Shown in pieces: positions 23,601-34,530 of a stretch of DNA of 64,000 nucleotides. The notes below the pieces were generated by a model. The model was not told the DNA's origin. It searched no databases and was given only the letters and a program-made list of their open reading frames with translations. The stretch is from Conoideocrella luteorostrata. Its lineage: Eukaryota > Ascomycota > Sordariomycetes > Hypocreales > Clavicipitaceae. Numbering within the stretch: position 1 is the first letter of the stretch; each line of letters begins with the position of its first letter. Location of the stretch: NCBI GenBank assembly GCA_032433595.1, contig JASWJB010000037.1, forward strand, positions 62,001 through 126,000, in the 5' to 3' direction. The translations under genes were made by a program, and so were the position numbers.

Positions 23601-23817
23601 ATTTAGTTCACTTCCTTTCACGCGTTGCTGCGCGGCGGAGAACAAAACAAAATCGAGAAGCTTTTCTTCTTCTTCTTTCACTCCCTCTGATCCCCACAAC
23701 ACTCTTTGAATTTGCTGGCCGTTGTTTTTCGTCTTCGGCTGTTTCCATGTCCTCTTCGGACTGTCTTCAAGTATAGATCCAATCCCATTTAGTTGTTGTT
23801 GTGCCCGGTGCAGCAGC
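17680..23817. other. 6.1-kb stretch without recognisable genes
   Basis: Every open frame here is short (under about 115 codons), overlaps others, and shows no domain. There is a 12-T run at 22178 and a TATATATAAG box at 20507 that could be a relic promoter, but no coding sequence follows it. Termination codons are dense in all frames. Old degraded repeats or subrepeat heterochromatin are the likeliest content. The last ~600 bp should include the promoter and 5' leader of the RRM gene at 23818. Confidence 0.5.
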
Positions 23818-25451
23818 ATGGCTCATGAGCCACCCACCGTGGAACCACCACCTCGTCCGAAGGGTAAGAAAACAATTTGGGACCTTTTTACGATTGCTCG
23901 ATTCTCTGCTGGACGGCCCGAATAACTGATCGTTTTTTAGCACCCAAACGACTCATTTCAAACCCATATCGCTTTTCCAAACCCTCCGAGGGGGATAACT
24001 GGCTCACTAACGTCAATGTTCCAACTGAACCTGAAGCTCAAGCTCACAATCAGCTTCGATCCGGTCAATTAGTTTGGGGCCAAGCTCAGGGTCTTCGTTC
24101 TGTCACGAACCCGAATCCTGTACAACGGCCTTCGCAAGCTGCACAGGTTTCGGCTTCGGCTGACTTGTCAACTCAGCTGAGTAGCTCCTTGGTTCTCCAT
24201 GCCGATCACCCAGGAGCTGCGAGTGGTACCAGAGATGCTCGCACACACCGATCCGTGAGTAATTTCGTAGTGCCTACTTCCACTGCAGAGCCTACAGGTT
24301 CCACGTTTGTACGTCCTGGCGGCTTGTATCCACCACCATCAATGGGCCCATCGACGTTGAACCATGTCAACGTTCCTCTTCGTCAACGTTCTATGAACGA
24401 CGCTATGCCACCTCACCATGGCCACTTGGCTCCTGTCGATCGTCAAAACTCAATCCCTGCGGCTAACCTCAGGCATCTTGGGCCAATGGGCTCTTCCTAT
24501 AATACGCCTGTAAACGAACATCACGGTGATCTTCAACCTCAAAGAGTAGCAGTCAATACAAATCCTTTCATCGGATTCCCCTCGTATAACCACCAAGATG
24601 GTTACATTGGGTTCCACGGAAACGCCGCTCCGCCGGGGCCACCTCACTTAGCAGGTAGCATTGTGCAGACAGGCCACCAACCTGATAGATTCATTCCAAT
24701 GTTGGCTGTCACACGCCCAGACATGACGGGTAAAGACTTCACGCCCTTATCACTTGGGAGCAAGCAAGTAGCTTCATACAACTTCTCGCCACGATACCAC
24801 GGTATGCATACTGAAAGCAACGCCAGTGTCGAGTACCTTGACGCGAACCAGAATTGCGCTCTGTGGCTCACAAATCTTCCACCAAATATCCGGGAAAGGG
24901 AGCTGCTCGGTGCTATCCGAAAGATAGGTCGCGTTTTCGCTACGTACATTAATTATCCCGATGGGCACAAACACAGCACATCGGCCGCCAAGATCGTTTT
25001 CTTCACTCCTGAGGCCGCTCAGAAGTTGCTGTCACAAAGTACCTTGATACAACCAATGGTTATCCGAGGGTTCCGTGTCAAAGTGGCCCATAACAGAATC
25101 AAGTATGGGAAGAACAGTATGGATAACGGTGAATCACGGGTGCTGATTATCACCGGATACGAAGAATTCGTCAACGAGCAGAGTCTCACTCAATACTTCG
25201 CAGCAAGGTTCCAATTCCAAATTGACCAAGTGCAAACTTTGATCAAGCATAAGAAACGGGCCGTAGTTGAGTACAAATTTGGAAGTTATCGTTGTCAGTC
25301 GCAGATGGGCATGAAAGCATTACTTGTAGACCGTCCGGAGGGATTACAGATGGTTGAATACGGAGCTGATCCATGTGAAGTGGGAAGTGACATGACTTCA
25401 TTTCGAGTTGCCGCCGATCGAATTCAAGGGCTGGGATTGGTTGATTGTTGA
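23818..25451 (+). CDS. RRM-domain RNA-binding protein
   Basis: Two exons: 23818-23863 (MAHEPPTVEPPPRPKG) and 23941-25451, joined across a 77-bp intron (GTAAGA donor, CTGAT branch, TTTTAG acceptor), giving 518 residues. The N-terminal ~330 residues are disordered and rich in Pro, Gln, Ser and His. An RNA recognition motif begins at about residue 335 with ALWLTNLPPNIRERELLGAI (the RNP2-like strand and first helix) and runs to about residue 410. A second RRM-like stretch follows, with RVLIITGYEEFVNEQSLTQYF and KKRAVVEYKFGSY (RNP1-like). The protein is probably a fungal mRNA-binding regulator; its target is unknown. The 3' flank is a long pyrimidine tract, and the gene converges on the Zn2Cys6 regulator gene. 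Confidence 0.8.
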
Positions 25452-25519
25452 TTTTTCCAGGGTGATACAAATGGCATTGTTACAAAGTATCACTCATGAA
25501 TATGCGCATCTTGTTCTGC

Positions 25520-25612
25520 TAACTCTGTTTTCTTTTCTCTTTTTCTTTCTTTTCTTTTTTCTTCTTCAATTTTTTTTCTTGTTCTTTTTCTTCCTTTTCT
25601 TTATACCAGACT
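25520..25612 (+). repeat. Pyrimidine-rich (CT/T) tract
   Basis: About 90 bp almost entirely T and C on the plus strand, lying between the stop codon of the RRM gene and the end of the regulator gene. It is a low-complexity tract, probably in the 3' untranslated region. Confidence 0.8.
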
Positions 25613-25681
25613 CGGTATATGCATAGTAGAGTAGTTTTGATCAATAGCTCCACAGGGTAGAGCCCACGAATACAATTGAGT

Positions 25682-27759
25682 TCAGTTTTCCAAGTCACCC
25701 CACAAAGTTTTGAGGTCCTCTTGTCGCCACATTGTACCCCATCCAGATTCCTTCTCAATTCTGTCTAATATTTCAAGGATTGCTTTATGTTCTGCGGGGT
25801 GGCTCATGCATTTGCCCGCTATCCAGAGTGGCTGCACAGCGTTTGTCCATGCGCCGTGATGATCGTTGGAGATGCTGATTGCGCATATCCGCCTGGCATG
25901 CCACAAAAACTTCGAGGCTTTTGAGGGAGTGTTACATCGGGAGGTTGATTCTGCAACATGAGAAGTGATGCTGTGTGGTACATCTGATTGCCCGAGATGG
26001 CGGCCGGATTGGAGAAAATGATGGTTGGAAATGGAGATGAGTCAGATGATGGTATTGTCATAACTGGTAATAAGGCCGCTGGACGATTTTCCAACCAGTC
26101 GCAAATTTGTTTCCACAACTTCAGCCATCGACTCTGAAAAAGCGGATCCGCGCGTTTTGATACTTGCAGTGATGCCATGTCGGAAACGGGTGCAAGAAGG
26201 CTCAAGACTTGTGCTGTGAGATAGATTGCAAAGTTTGCCCAGCCCGCGAAGTCTTCCGCAAATCGAGAGATCAGGGCATAATTCCCAACATCCATCTCCG
26301 GTGCCCATTGTGACACAGGAATAAGCGTAGAAACTGACGAAATGAGCCCTCCACAGACGTCCATCCTAGCAAAGCACCAAAACAAGGCTTGATCCACGCC
26401 GCCAACGAAACCATGAATTCCTACAGCTTCCATCAAATTAGCACAACCGTCCAGGTGACGCTGCCAGGCTTTAGGGGAACAGCTCAACATTTCCAATACA
26501 CAAAGAATAACACACGATGCTATAATTGCGGACGAGCGGCTTGCTAGGTTGGGTAGCAACAGATGGATTGCTTCCTGGTATAGCGCAAGACTACGGTCTG
26601 TAGACCGAGCTTTGTCTTTTAACTCTTGCTGCCTGGCAGAGAGTGCCAACACGGAATAGCGCAGGTGATCATTTGTTGAGGCCAAGGTTGGAAGAGTATA
26701 CTGGAAATGGCGATGATTGTCAAATTTATCGAGCCAAGGAGCGACCTCATCGAACCAATTGCGCCAGAGGTGGCATTCTTCGTGTTGAGATAATATGAGA
26801 CGACTTTTAACCAGCGGGCGGGCCACTGGATTTTCAGGAATGCAGTCCAGGAGCTCGTCGTGGACGATGTCCACAGAGTAGTCAGCAGCATTGGCAATAT
26901 TGGATTCAGTCCTTGAAGTAGCCGGCCTCATTGGAACATTCGAGCGTACTTCCTGAATTAAATGTTGCCTCAGAGTGGCGTGTAACTCGTGATAGGCACT
27001 ACCGGGTAGGAATATGCCGTCCTCGTGGTGTCCGTTTGGCGTATATGGCTGGCCATGGTCCAAGTAGTCAGCAAGTAGTCCCATAGACACAGGTTCTGCT
27101 CCCACTCGGACGGGGTCGCCGGTTTCATTCCGATCACCTCCTTGACTGAAGTATATCAGGTTTGCAACAGCGCTGTCCGTCCGTCGTTGAGCCACTGGTG
27201 GTGCTGGGGCGGATGTAAGCAGAGGCGACAGGACGCTTGTTGAGGATGCGTCTACTAATGGCGGGAGGCAAACGAAACCCATTGACTCCGAATTAGAAAC
27301 ACGATCAAAGGATGAGGCCAAATCTTTTTGGGCAGTTGTTGCAGCCCCGGTGATGAGATGGCTACTTCCGCAAGCCACATGATCAGGCGAGTCGCAGACG
27401 ACACTCTCATCGTCCGCGCCAATCGCCCGTACTGATAGTAACGAGTTGTGGTAATCACTAATAACCTCAGCAGTGATATTTACAATCTCGTACCCTCCGG
27501 GTCGCCGCCTGGAGGCCAATATCATCGAAGGGTGGTCACTACCAAGCTTATGTGCATTCTCATCACGAAATTTCAGCTCAACACCCCATTGGCATGTCTT
27601 CTTTCTTTTCTTGCACCAGCCACATGTGGGTCGCTTGTCGTCGCACTTTATCTTCCTTCGGCGACAAGCCAAGCATCCTGTGCGTGTTCTCAAGTACTTC
27701 TGGCGTTTTGCTTGAGGTCGAGAACTTTCGTCGTCCGAAGTGGTCGGCCCTCGCGCCAT
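25682..27759 (-). CDS. Zn2Cys6 transcription factor with C-terminal frameshift
   Basis: Fungal binuclear zinc-cluster regulator. The six cysteines (residues 29, 32, 39, 46, 49, 56; CX2CX6CX6CX2CX6C) follow a basic start, with a basic linker after them. The middle of the protein has the helical fungal-specific regulatory domain (roughly residues 320-620), including LSARQQE and SSAIIASCVILCVLEML. The main frame runs from ATG 27759 to 25819. At about 25905-25909, however, the conserved C-terminal block WHARRICAISISNDHHG, continuing to a stop at 25682, lies in another frame. A run of five A (T on the coding strand) sits at the switch; six would keep one frame (RSFLWHARR). This is either a homopolymer sequencing error or a real C-terminal truncation that replaces ~75 residues. 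The target pathway is unknown. Confidence 0.85.
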
Positions 27760-28437
27760 AATAGTCAGGCGGAGCCGCGGCTGGAGATGATAAATGCGGC
27801 CTCACATGGAACGCAAGAGACTACGCCCAGCGCAAGGAAAGATGAACCGCCGCCGGTTTGGACTTGGTTTTTGCACAACATGCAACATGGGCGGATCGCG
27901 TCCTGCTTGTCAGTTCAGTTGTAACCGGTCGAGGTCTGAATTGACGGTTCATTTACTCCAACGTAGTGGGTCCCGCGGCGCACTTTGGTAAGGCGGATGG
28001 TGCCAAACAAAAGGCTGCAATGCGCAAGCTAGTGGGTGCAGATAGTGGCTGTCGGCATTGATTAGGCAGAAGCTATGCGTTAGTGGTGGTAAGTCATAAC
28101 TCAAGCATTCAATTCAAGAAACCATAAGCGCTGGCACGGCAGCCTAACTAAGTCGTGCCCATGCTGTGAACTCAGCATGAAGTAGCACACTCATATTAGT
28201 GGTGTGGACTGTTCGGATTAATGTGACGGTGTTATTCCCGATTACAATGAAGAGAGGCCCGTGGCTTCGAGGTTGCTTGAGAGTGTTTGTATGCCTGAAT
28301 AGCGAGGCTGCCACATGACCACTGAATCAACATATCGCCATCGCCGAGTTTTACTCTATTCCTACATAGAGAGTTCCATTGCAACTACTAAATACAACTC
28401 CCCAGATGCTTGGTCTGCGTTCGTACATATTCTCAAT
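27760..28437. other. Intergenic region between two minus-strand genes
   Basis: This contains the promoter of the zinc-cluster regulator and the 3' flank of the ADP-ribosylglycohydrolase gene. No gene is seen. Confidence 0.5.
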
Positions 28438-29778
28438 TTACTTCCGCCGAAACCACTGACTGTACCCTTTCTTCTGTTTCTGCCCTTCATCTTCCAATTT
28501 GGTCCTTTCCTGCTCTCGTCTCACCATATCCGCTTGTAATTTCATGGCCATCTCCTCCATCTGACTGTCTGTCGGGATCCCACGGCCCCCATCCGGCGCG
28601 GTATCTTTATCCTCAGACCCCGTATAAGGACCATCGCTTACGCCCAGCAACTGACAAAGCCCCTCAGCTTTGTGCATCAGCCATTGTCCGTGTCTGAGAC
28701 CGTCGCGCCAGTGCGGTGGCAGTGACTTGTAGCCCAAATAGGAGCCTACCAGTGCCCCAGCAAAGCAAGCATTCGTGTCTGCATCCCCACCCCACATGAT
28801 GAGATCTGTAATGAGGGGCTCAAACATGGTGGATGAAGCTGTTAAGGTGTTACCAAGTTCCGCTGATTTCCGCATCGCCATCCGCAGAAGATGGATGCCA
28901 GAACCGAACGTCTTGTACACGTACCCCATCTTGTAAGCGTCACCAAGCTCCAGCACTGCAAGATCAGTAACCTTGGCATGCTTGCTGAATTCCTTGAGGT
29001 CGAGGTCTGGTTCGTCCGTTCGCTCAGGGTCCTCCAATTGCCGCAGTCTGTAGCCTTTCCACCACGATAAAGCCTTTTCGATAACGCTGTCAAGGTCAGC
29101 TTCGGTCCGCACTTCCTGGCGGATAAGGCCTCTGATTAGACCAGTTCCCACCGCACAAGATATGATGCATCTTGGATCGACGTGCGTGATGACCGAGTAA
29201 GCTGCCGCCGTTTCAAAAGTCTCCTCGAGGCTTTTCCTGAGGCACAGTAGACCCAATGGGTGTGTTCGCATCAGACTTCCGTTTGGTGCTATATGGTAGC
29301 TGCTGTTCTTCCAGTGATTTCTGGCTCTGCCTTCGGGGTCGTCTAGAAAATTCTTGGTCCGCACGATTGAACCAACCGTTCTCCCGAGGCCAAGCGGCAA
29401 GGTGTCCAAGGCACGCAGACCAAATCTAACCCAAATCAAGAGCCGTGCAGCAAAGTCCTGCGTGTCAAAAGTTCTGCAATCCACATGCAGACAAGACAGC
29501 AAGATGAGCATGGCGTGATCCGTGTCGTCAGTCCATTCCCCCGGCCGTTGAGGATTTCGATGGGCATCGAGCCGAAAGAGAGTGGCTTCAGATGCAGGAT
29601 GAAGAACAAACCGTCTGGATGGATACGCCGCGGCAGACATTTCGCCAGACAAGAACTCAGTGTATAATCCAATGGCGTCTCCAAGGGCTGATCCAAACAA
29701 GCAGCCGATCATCTTGTCGTGGATGGACTCTTTAGCCAGAGCCTCAGCGGCTTGCTCGCAAAGCCCAAATTCCGCCAT
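28438..29778 (-). CDS. ADP-ribosylglycohydrolase family protein
   Basis: Single exon, 446 residues from the preferred ATG at 29778; the frame is open for 28 more codons upstream. This is a DraG/ARH-type, Mg-dependent hydrolase fold that removes ADP-ribose from proteins or small molecules. Signature blocks: GSALGDAIG (residues 29-37), the metal-binding EWTDDTDHAM (81-90), a central PNGSLMRTHPLG (typical GNGAxMR..P region), and the second metal site WGGDADTNACFAGALVG near residue 345. All acidic metal ligands are kept, so activity is plausible. The tail (last ~50 residues) is charged and low in complexity. The fungal substrate is not known. Confidence 0.92.
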   Translation of the reverse strand: MAEFGLCEQAAEALAKESIHDKMIGCLFGSALGDAIGLYTEFLSGEMSAAAYPSRRFVLHPASEATLFRLDAHRNPQRPGEWTDDTDHAMLILLSCLHVDCRTFDTQDFAARLLIWVRFGLRALDTLPLGLGRTVGSIVRTKNFLDDPEGRARNHWKNSSYHIAPNGSLMRTHPLGLLCLRKSLEETFETAAAYSVITHVDPRCIISCAVGTGLIRGLIRQEVRTEADLDSVIEKALSWWKGYRLRQLEDPERTDEPDLDLKEFSKHAKVTDLAVLELGDAYKMGYVYKTFGSGIHLLRMAMRKSAELGNTLTASSTMFEPLITDLIMWGGDADTNACFAGALVGSYLGYKSLPPHWRDGLRHGQWLMHKAEGLCQLLGVSDGPYTGSEDKDTAPDGGRGIPTDSQMEEMAMKLQADMVRREQERTKLEDEGQKQKKGYSQWFRRK

Positions 29779-30243
29779 TTTGCTGTACTGTTGTTCGGCG
29801 GATGTAATTGTTGTTGAATTGAGATTCTCTGCAGAAATGATGGTTAATGTTGCGGCCTTCAAATGTGGTTATGTCATTCAGGCAGCCAGTTAGGAGGCCT
29901 GTACGCTAAATACATGCATCAGCCGCACCTGAGGCGCGAGGCAAACACGATATGGAGCTGCAGCAGGACAAAAAACTAAGCTTTTTAGGCGTCGTTGGCT
30001 GCACCGTGTACGTCCCTAGGCACCCACATTTTGCTCGATAGAATTCTGTCCACCACGGGCATGCCAAAACTTCTTTTATTGCAGCCAGTCTGTTAACAAC
30101 TCCATAATCGCATGGACACCAAATTGTATCTGCGTCCGCCTTATGGTCACTAATTAATGAATTAAAATTGCAGTACAGGTTAAGCAAGACCATCCATTGT
30201 CGCCAGGCTATTATTCGATGAACCGTCAAGGCAGCCCTGCTCA
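29779..30243. other. Intergenic region
   Basis: Upstream leader and promoter of the glycohydrolase gene and 3' flank of the SDR gene. No gene is recognised. Confidence 0.5.
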
Positions 30244-31274
30244 TCAAGCGCTCGCACATTGGCCCCCGTCAACCCTCAGGTCCGAGCCATGCATATACGC
30301 TGCGCCGTCGGACAAGAGAAAAACGGCCGGTGACTTCAAATCTTCGGGAACACCGAATCGCCCTAGCAAAGCGCCTCCTTTCCATTTTTCCTCCATTTCG
30401 GGGCGCTCTGCTAGAAGTTGGTCCGTCATCGGCGTTCTTATGTACTATTACCTCTAAATTAGCTTTCATCCAACGACGACTGTTTGCATGTGAGTTTTCC
30501 CATAGGGAACCGTCTGACATACACCTGGAGAAATGGTGTTGACTCGGATGCCATATTGTCCCCACTCCTGAGCCAAAGATCGGCACATTTGCTGAACTGC
30601 TGCTTTACTCGTGTTGTACGCTGTGCAATGGAGACCCTGTGTATACGTGCAATGATCAGCAGGAGAGATTCAGGTTAAAACTCGTTCGTGATTTAATGGA
30701 AACTTACTCGGTTGGCTATGTTGCCAGACATGCTAGCAATCATGACAATACTGCCAGGTCGTTTTTTCCGGTAGAGTATTCTAGCGGCGTACTTGCAGGT
30801 GTTAAATACGCCGGTAACATTGACCTTAAGCACCCTCTCAAAGTCCAACATGGGATAGTCCAAGGCAGGAATCATCTGCTGAATACCGGCGCATGCGATA
30901 ACTCCCCAAAACGGATTGCCAAAGAGCTCGGCATCGGCAGCTACCTCCTCCAGTACTTTCTCAACGGCCTTCTCGTCAGTCACATCGCAGTGGTTATAAG
31001 TGACACAGACCATGTGTGCCACAGCTAGATTTTGTAGTATTGTCCATTCATCGGGGGATGGAGTTGCGAGAATGTCAAGACAGGCGACGTTGCCTCCAGC
31101 CTCCACCACAGCCATAGCTAGAGTGACCCCGATACCACGTGCTGCACCAGTTATGGCGATCGTCTTGCCTGCAAGAGACCAAAGTGCTGAGACAGACATG
31201 GTTAAGGCGGAAACTAGAGGTTCTATGTCGACTTGGGCAGAAACTGGCGCACTATTGTCAATCCAGGGAGTCAT
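30244..31274 (-). CDS. Short-chain dehydrogenase/reductase (polyol/sorbose reductase-like)
   Basis: NAD(P)-dependent oxidoreductase. Three exons, 31274-30708, 30636-30523 and 30444-30244, with introns of 71 bp (GTAAGT...ACAG, CTGAT branch) and 78 bp (GTATGT...ATAG), give 293 residues. Motifs: the coenzyme-binding TGAARGIG, ACAG (in the place of NNAG), catalytic Ser in IASMSG, the active-site YNTSK at the start of exon 2, and SPGYIRTPMT spanning the second splice. The C-terminal block GRFGVPEDLKSPAVFLLSDG and the VDGG end resemble D-arabinitol 2-dehydrogenase and sorbose/xylulose reductases of fungi. The ATG at 31274 gives a ~25-residue leader before the Rossmann fold; a second Met 26 residues in is also possible. 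The substrate is inferred only. Confidence 0.88.
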
Positions 31275-32083
31275 AATTTGGCGAAACAAAGCGAAGCGAA
31301 AAGGAAGGACTATTGCATAGATGTCACTAGATGAATTGACATCGAGGAGGAAATTTGAGAAGAAAATACAATTACGACTGCCAACTATGCAACAGAGCTT
31401 ACTCGGACTTGCTATATGACAACCGTTGCCAATTTTGTTATCGGATCGAGCTGAAGTATCTACCAACGTTAGGTGCTGGTAACGGCAACGTCAACAGTAA
31501 GCGCACAACCGGGAATCAACAAAGCGTCACAGCGTGGCGGATAGTAATTGGCAGCTTGGTAGGCCCAGGATTTTCTTTATCAGAAAAAAAAAAAAGTACG
31601 GGAGAGACTTCAGAGTATGAACCGGGGCTCAAGTTTATTATTCGTCGCTTGTTGGTGTCAAGGTCGCTCTAGCCCAAGTAAGGAGCCTGGCAGGTGGGTG
31701 AAGAATTACACGACCCCTCAGTCGCTGTGGCTGGGCGGACCTAGGGGTTGTGTAATTTTTCACCCGCGTGCCTGGTTGCCTGAACGCACTTACCCCTCAA
31801 GATGCTGCAGTTCGCCACCTCGACCAGGCGTTCAGGTCTTGGTTAGTTAATACCGCTAGCTCCTGGGTTACGGCCGCGCTTCAGATTGCCGTTTACGGAA
31901 TGCGGTAGTGCCATACATCACGAGAGCTTGCTATCAAGCAACGATGTGGTTATTTCCATTATAAAACATCGCAGACGGACAACTAGACTCGAGAATGGTC
32001 AGAGTATTTGAATCGTCCTTCGAGCGCGATTTAATTTCTTCGCTCAAAGCTTATCCGTGACCGCGAATCCAGCCCCAAATACA
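31275..32083. other. Intergenic region with palindromic element
   Basis: Divergent spacer between the SDR gene (minus) and the transketolase pseudogene (plus). It contains the inverted repeat at 31678-31792. Nothing else is recognised. Confidence 0.5.
31678..31792. repeat. ~115-bp imperfect inverted repeat (MITE-like)
   Basis: Arms 31696-31718 and 31743-31765 are 23-bp inverted copies with two mismatches, both G/A transitions, separated by 24 bp. Weaker pairing continues outwards to GTAAG at 31678 and CTTAC at 31792. The size and symmetry suggest a miniature inverted-repeat element. No clear target duplication was found. Confidence 0.6.
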
Positions 32084-34530
32084 ATGGCACCGAGAGCTGT
32101 CAAGACCAACGGCACGAGCCCGCAGGCGGACATGTCCACAAAACGGAGCCGATTCCAAGCGGAGGATCGAATGACTATCAACATCGTTTTAAGGCAATTC
32201 AGATGCTTGATTGCAAATTTGTGTCAGCAATTTAATGACGGCCATCCGGGGTGAGTTCCAAAAGTTTGTTGGACATCGCCGGCATTCCTAGCTAAGATAT
32301 GTGTAGAAGCGCCATTGGAATTGCACTTTGGAAATACATCATAAAGTATTCCCTCAATAATTCTGACTTCTTCAATCGTGACCGTTTCGTTCTCTCCAAT
32401 GGCAACACAGGCCTTTTCCAGTATACCTTCCTTCAGCTCATAGGATATAAAGCCATGACTTTCGACCAGCTCAAGTCGTTCACTCTTCACGAGCCGACTC
32501 CATTTGCCCAGGCCATCCAGAGATTGAAAATGAAGGCATCGAAGTAACAACTGGGCCCTTGGGCCAAGTGATCGCCAATGCGGTTGGTCTGGCCATGGCG
32601 ACGAAGAATCTGGCTGCCACGTACAACCGACCCAATTACGCGTTGGTTAATAACACGACGTAGTGTATGATTGGTGATGTTTGTCTACAAGAAGATGAGG
32701 CTTTGGAGGCTATTCAGTTGGCTGGGCATTAGAGGTTGAACAACTTGGTAGTTATTTACGACAACAACCAAATTACTTGTGACGGCAGTGTTGATCTCTC
32801 CAATACCGAGGATGTCAATGAGAAAATGCGGGCCTGGGGTTGGGAAGTCTTAGAAGTTGACGAGGGCTGCTTCTATGTTGAGAGTCTTGTCAAGGCGCTT
32901 CTTCAGGCCAAAGCTTCGAAGGGAAAGCCAACGTTCATCAATGTTCGTACCATTATCGGCATTGGAAGCCAAGTTTGCTGGAAATGCCAAGGCTCACGGT
33001 GCTGCGTATGGAGCGGAAGACGTCCGCAAAATGAAGAAGACATTCGGGATGAATCCAGATGAACACTTTGTTGTTCAAGATGAGGTGTACTCTTTCTTTA
33101 AAGATTGAAGGAACGGGGAGATGTGTACGAAGCCAGTGGATGGCATTGGTAGATTCGTACAGACAAGAGCACCCGGAGCGACATGATGAGTTCATGAAGC
33201 GTGTCCGAGGAGAGTTTCCCAAGGATTGGAGGACCATCATCCCGTTCAAGGATGCTCTCCCCAAGGATCCCACTCCGGCAAGAAAATCCGCAGGTCTTGT
33301 GTGTAATCCACTTGCTGCGGAGTTGAACAACATGATGGTCGGATCGGCGGATCTATCACCGTCAGTCAACATGATCTGGAAAGACAAAGTCGACTTCCAA
33401 CACGTAAGCATCCTTGTACTGTACAATAAAAGAAATATTTCGGCTCTAATTATATCAACAGCCGGGATTGAAGACCGAGCGTGGCATCAACGGAAACTAC
33501 TCAGGCCGGTATATCCACTGGGGTGTCCGCGAACACGCTATGGTTTCCATCTCCAACGGCCTAGCAGCGTTTAGAAGAGGCACCTTCTTACCATTTACAT
33601 CTAGCTTCTTCATGTTTTACCTTGTAAGTAACGACATGATGCATTCCCAATCGCTACCGCCCTAACTTTGTACAGTATGCCGCACCTGGCGTGAGTATGG
33701 GGGCCCTGCAACAGCTGTACACTATTCACATCGGCACCCACGATTCAATCGGAACAGGTGAAGATGGCCCTACCCATCAGCCTGTTGCTCTCGCAGCACT
33801 TTACCGAGCCATGCCAAACTTTCTGTACATCCGACCATGTGATTCAGAAAAAGTTGCTGGTGCTTTCATCACCGCACTAGAAGCCAAGAACACGCCTTCC
33901 TTGCTTTCGCTTTCCCGGCAAGCCGTTCGGCAGTATCCCCAGTACTCTAGTCGAGATGGTGTGCCGAAAGGTGCCTATGTCTTCATAGAAGATGATAAGG
34001 CGGATGTGACTCTCATTAGGGTCGGGGCAGAGATGTGCCTCGCGGTCAAGACTCGAGATGTCTTACGAGAAAAATTTGATGTAAGGGCTCGAGTGGTGTC
34101 CTTCCCATGTCAGAGGCTCTTTAATCAAGAGCCTATCGAATACAAAAGACGTGTACTCAAATATAGACCTTCCATACCGAGAGTCATTGTCGAAGCTTAC
34201 GCTGTACATGGATGAGAGAGGTATGCTGATGCAGGGTTCTCCATAGCTTCTTTTGGCAGGAGCTTGCCAGGGAATGATGCGTGCAAGTTTTTCGGGTTCG
34301 ACGAGCATTTTATTGCTGCAGAGGTGGCTAAGTTAGTGGTGGATGTCGAAACAGACGGCATCGAAAGTTTACGCGGAGAGTTCAGAGACTTGAATCCAGT
34401 AAGGCACGGCCACTGTGTACATTTCGATATTTTAGAAGCTAATAGCTTGTGTATCAGTATTTTAGATTGTCCTTATACATTTGACCATGTATTTACTGCA
34501 TTTATTCCCGTTTTTGCCGCTGACACTTAA
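32084..34530 (+). pseudogene. Transketolase / dihydroxyacetone synthase-like pseudogene
   Basis: Plus-strand relic of a fungal transketolase-family enzyme (thiamine diphosphate-dependent ketol transfer), probably the dihydroxyacetone-synthase type. It starts at ATG 32084. An intron from 32251 to 32306 leads to IGIALWKY, then [30 protein letters not shown] (the ThDP-binding GDG-type region), VVIYDNNQITCDG, GVREHAMVSISNGLAAF, GTGEDGPTHQPVALAALYRA and SLSRQAVRQYP follow in order. Introns at 33404-33461 and about 33624-33675 keep good GT-AG sites. The gene is dead: stops replace expected Trp codons at ~32659 (TAG), ~32730 (TAG) and ~34213 (TGA), and frame changes occur near 32968 and 33105. The expected GGAMGMAA segment near the first splice is also shortened. 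Confidence 0.85.
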
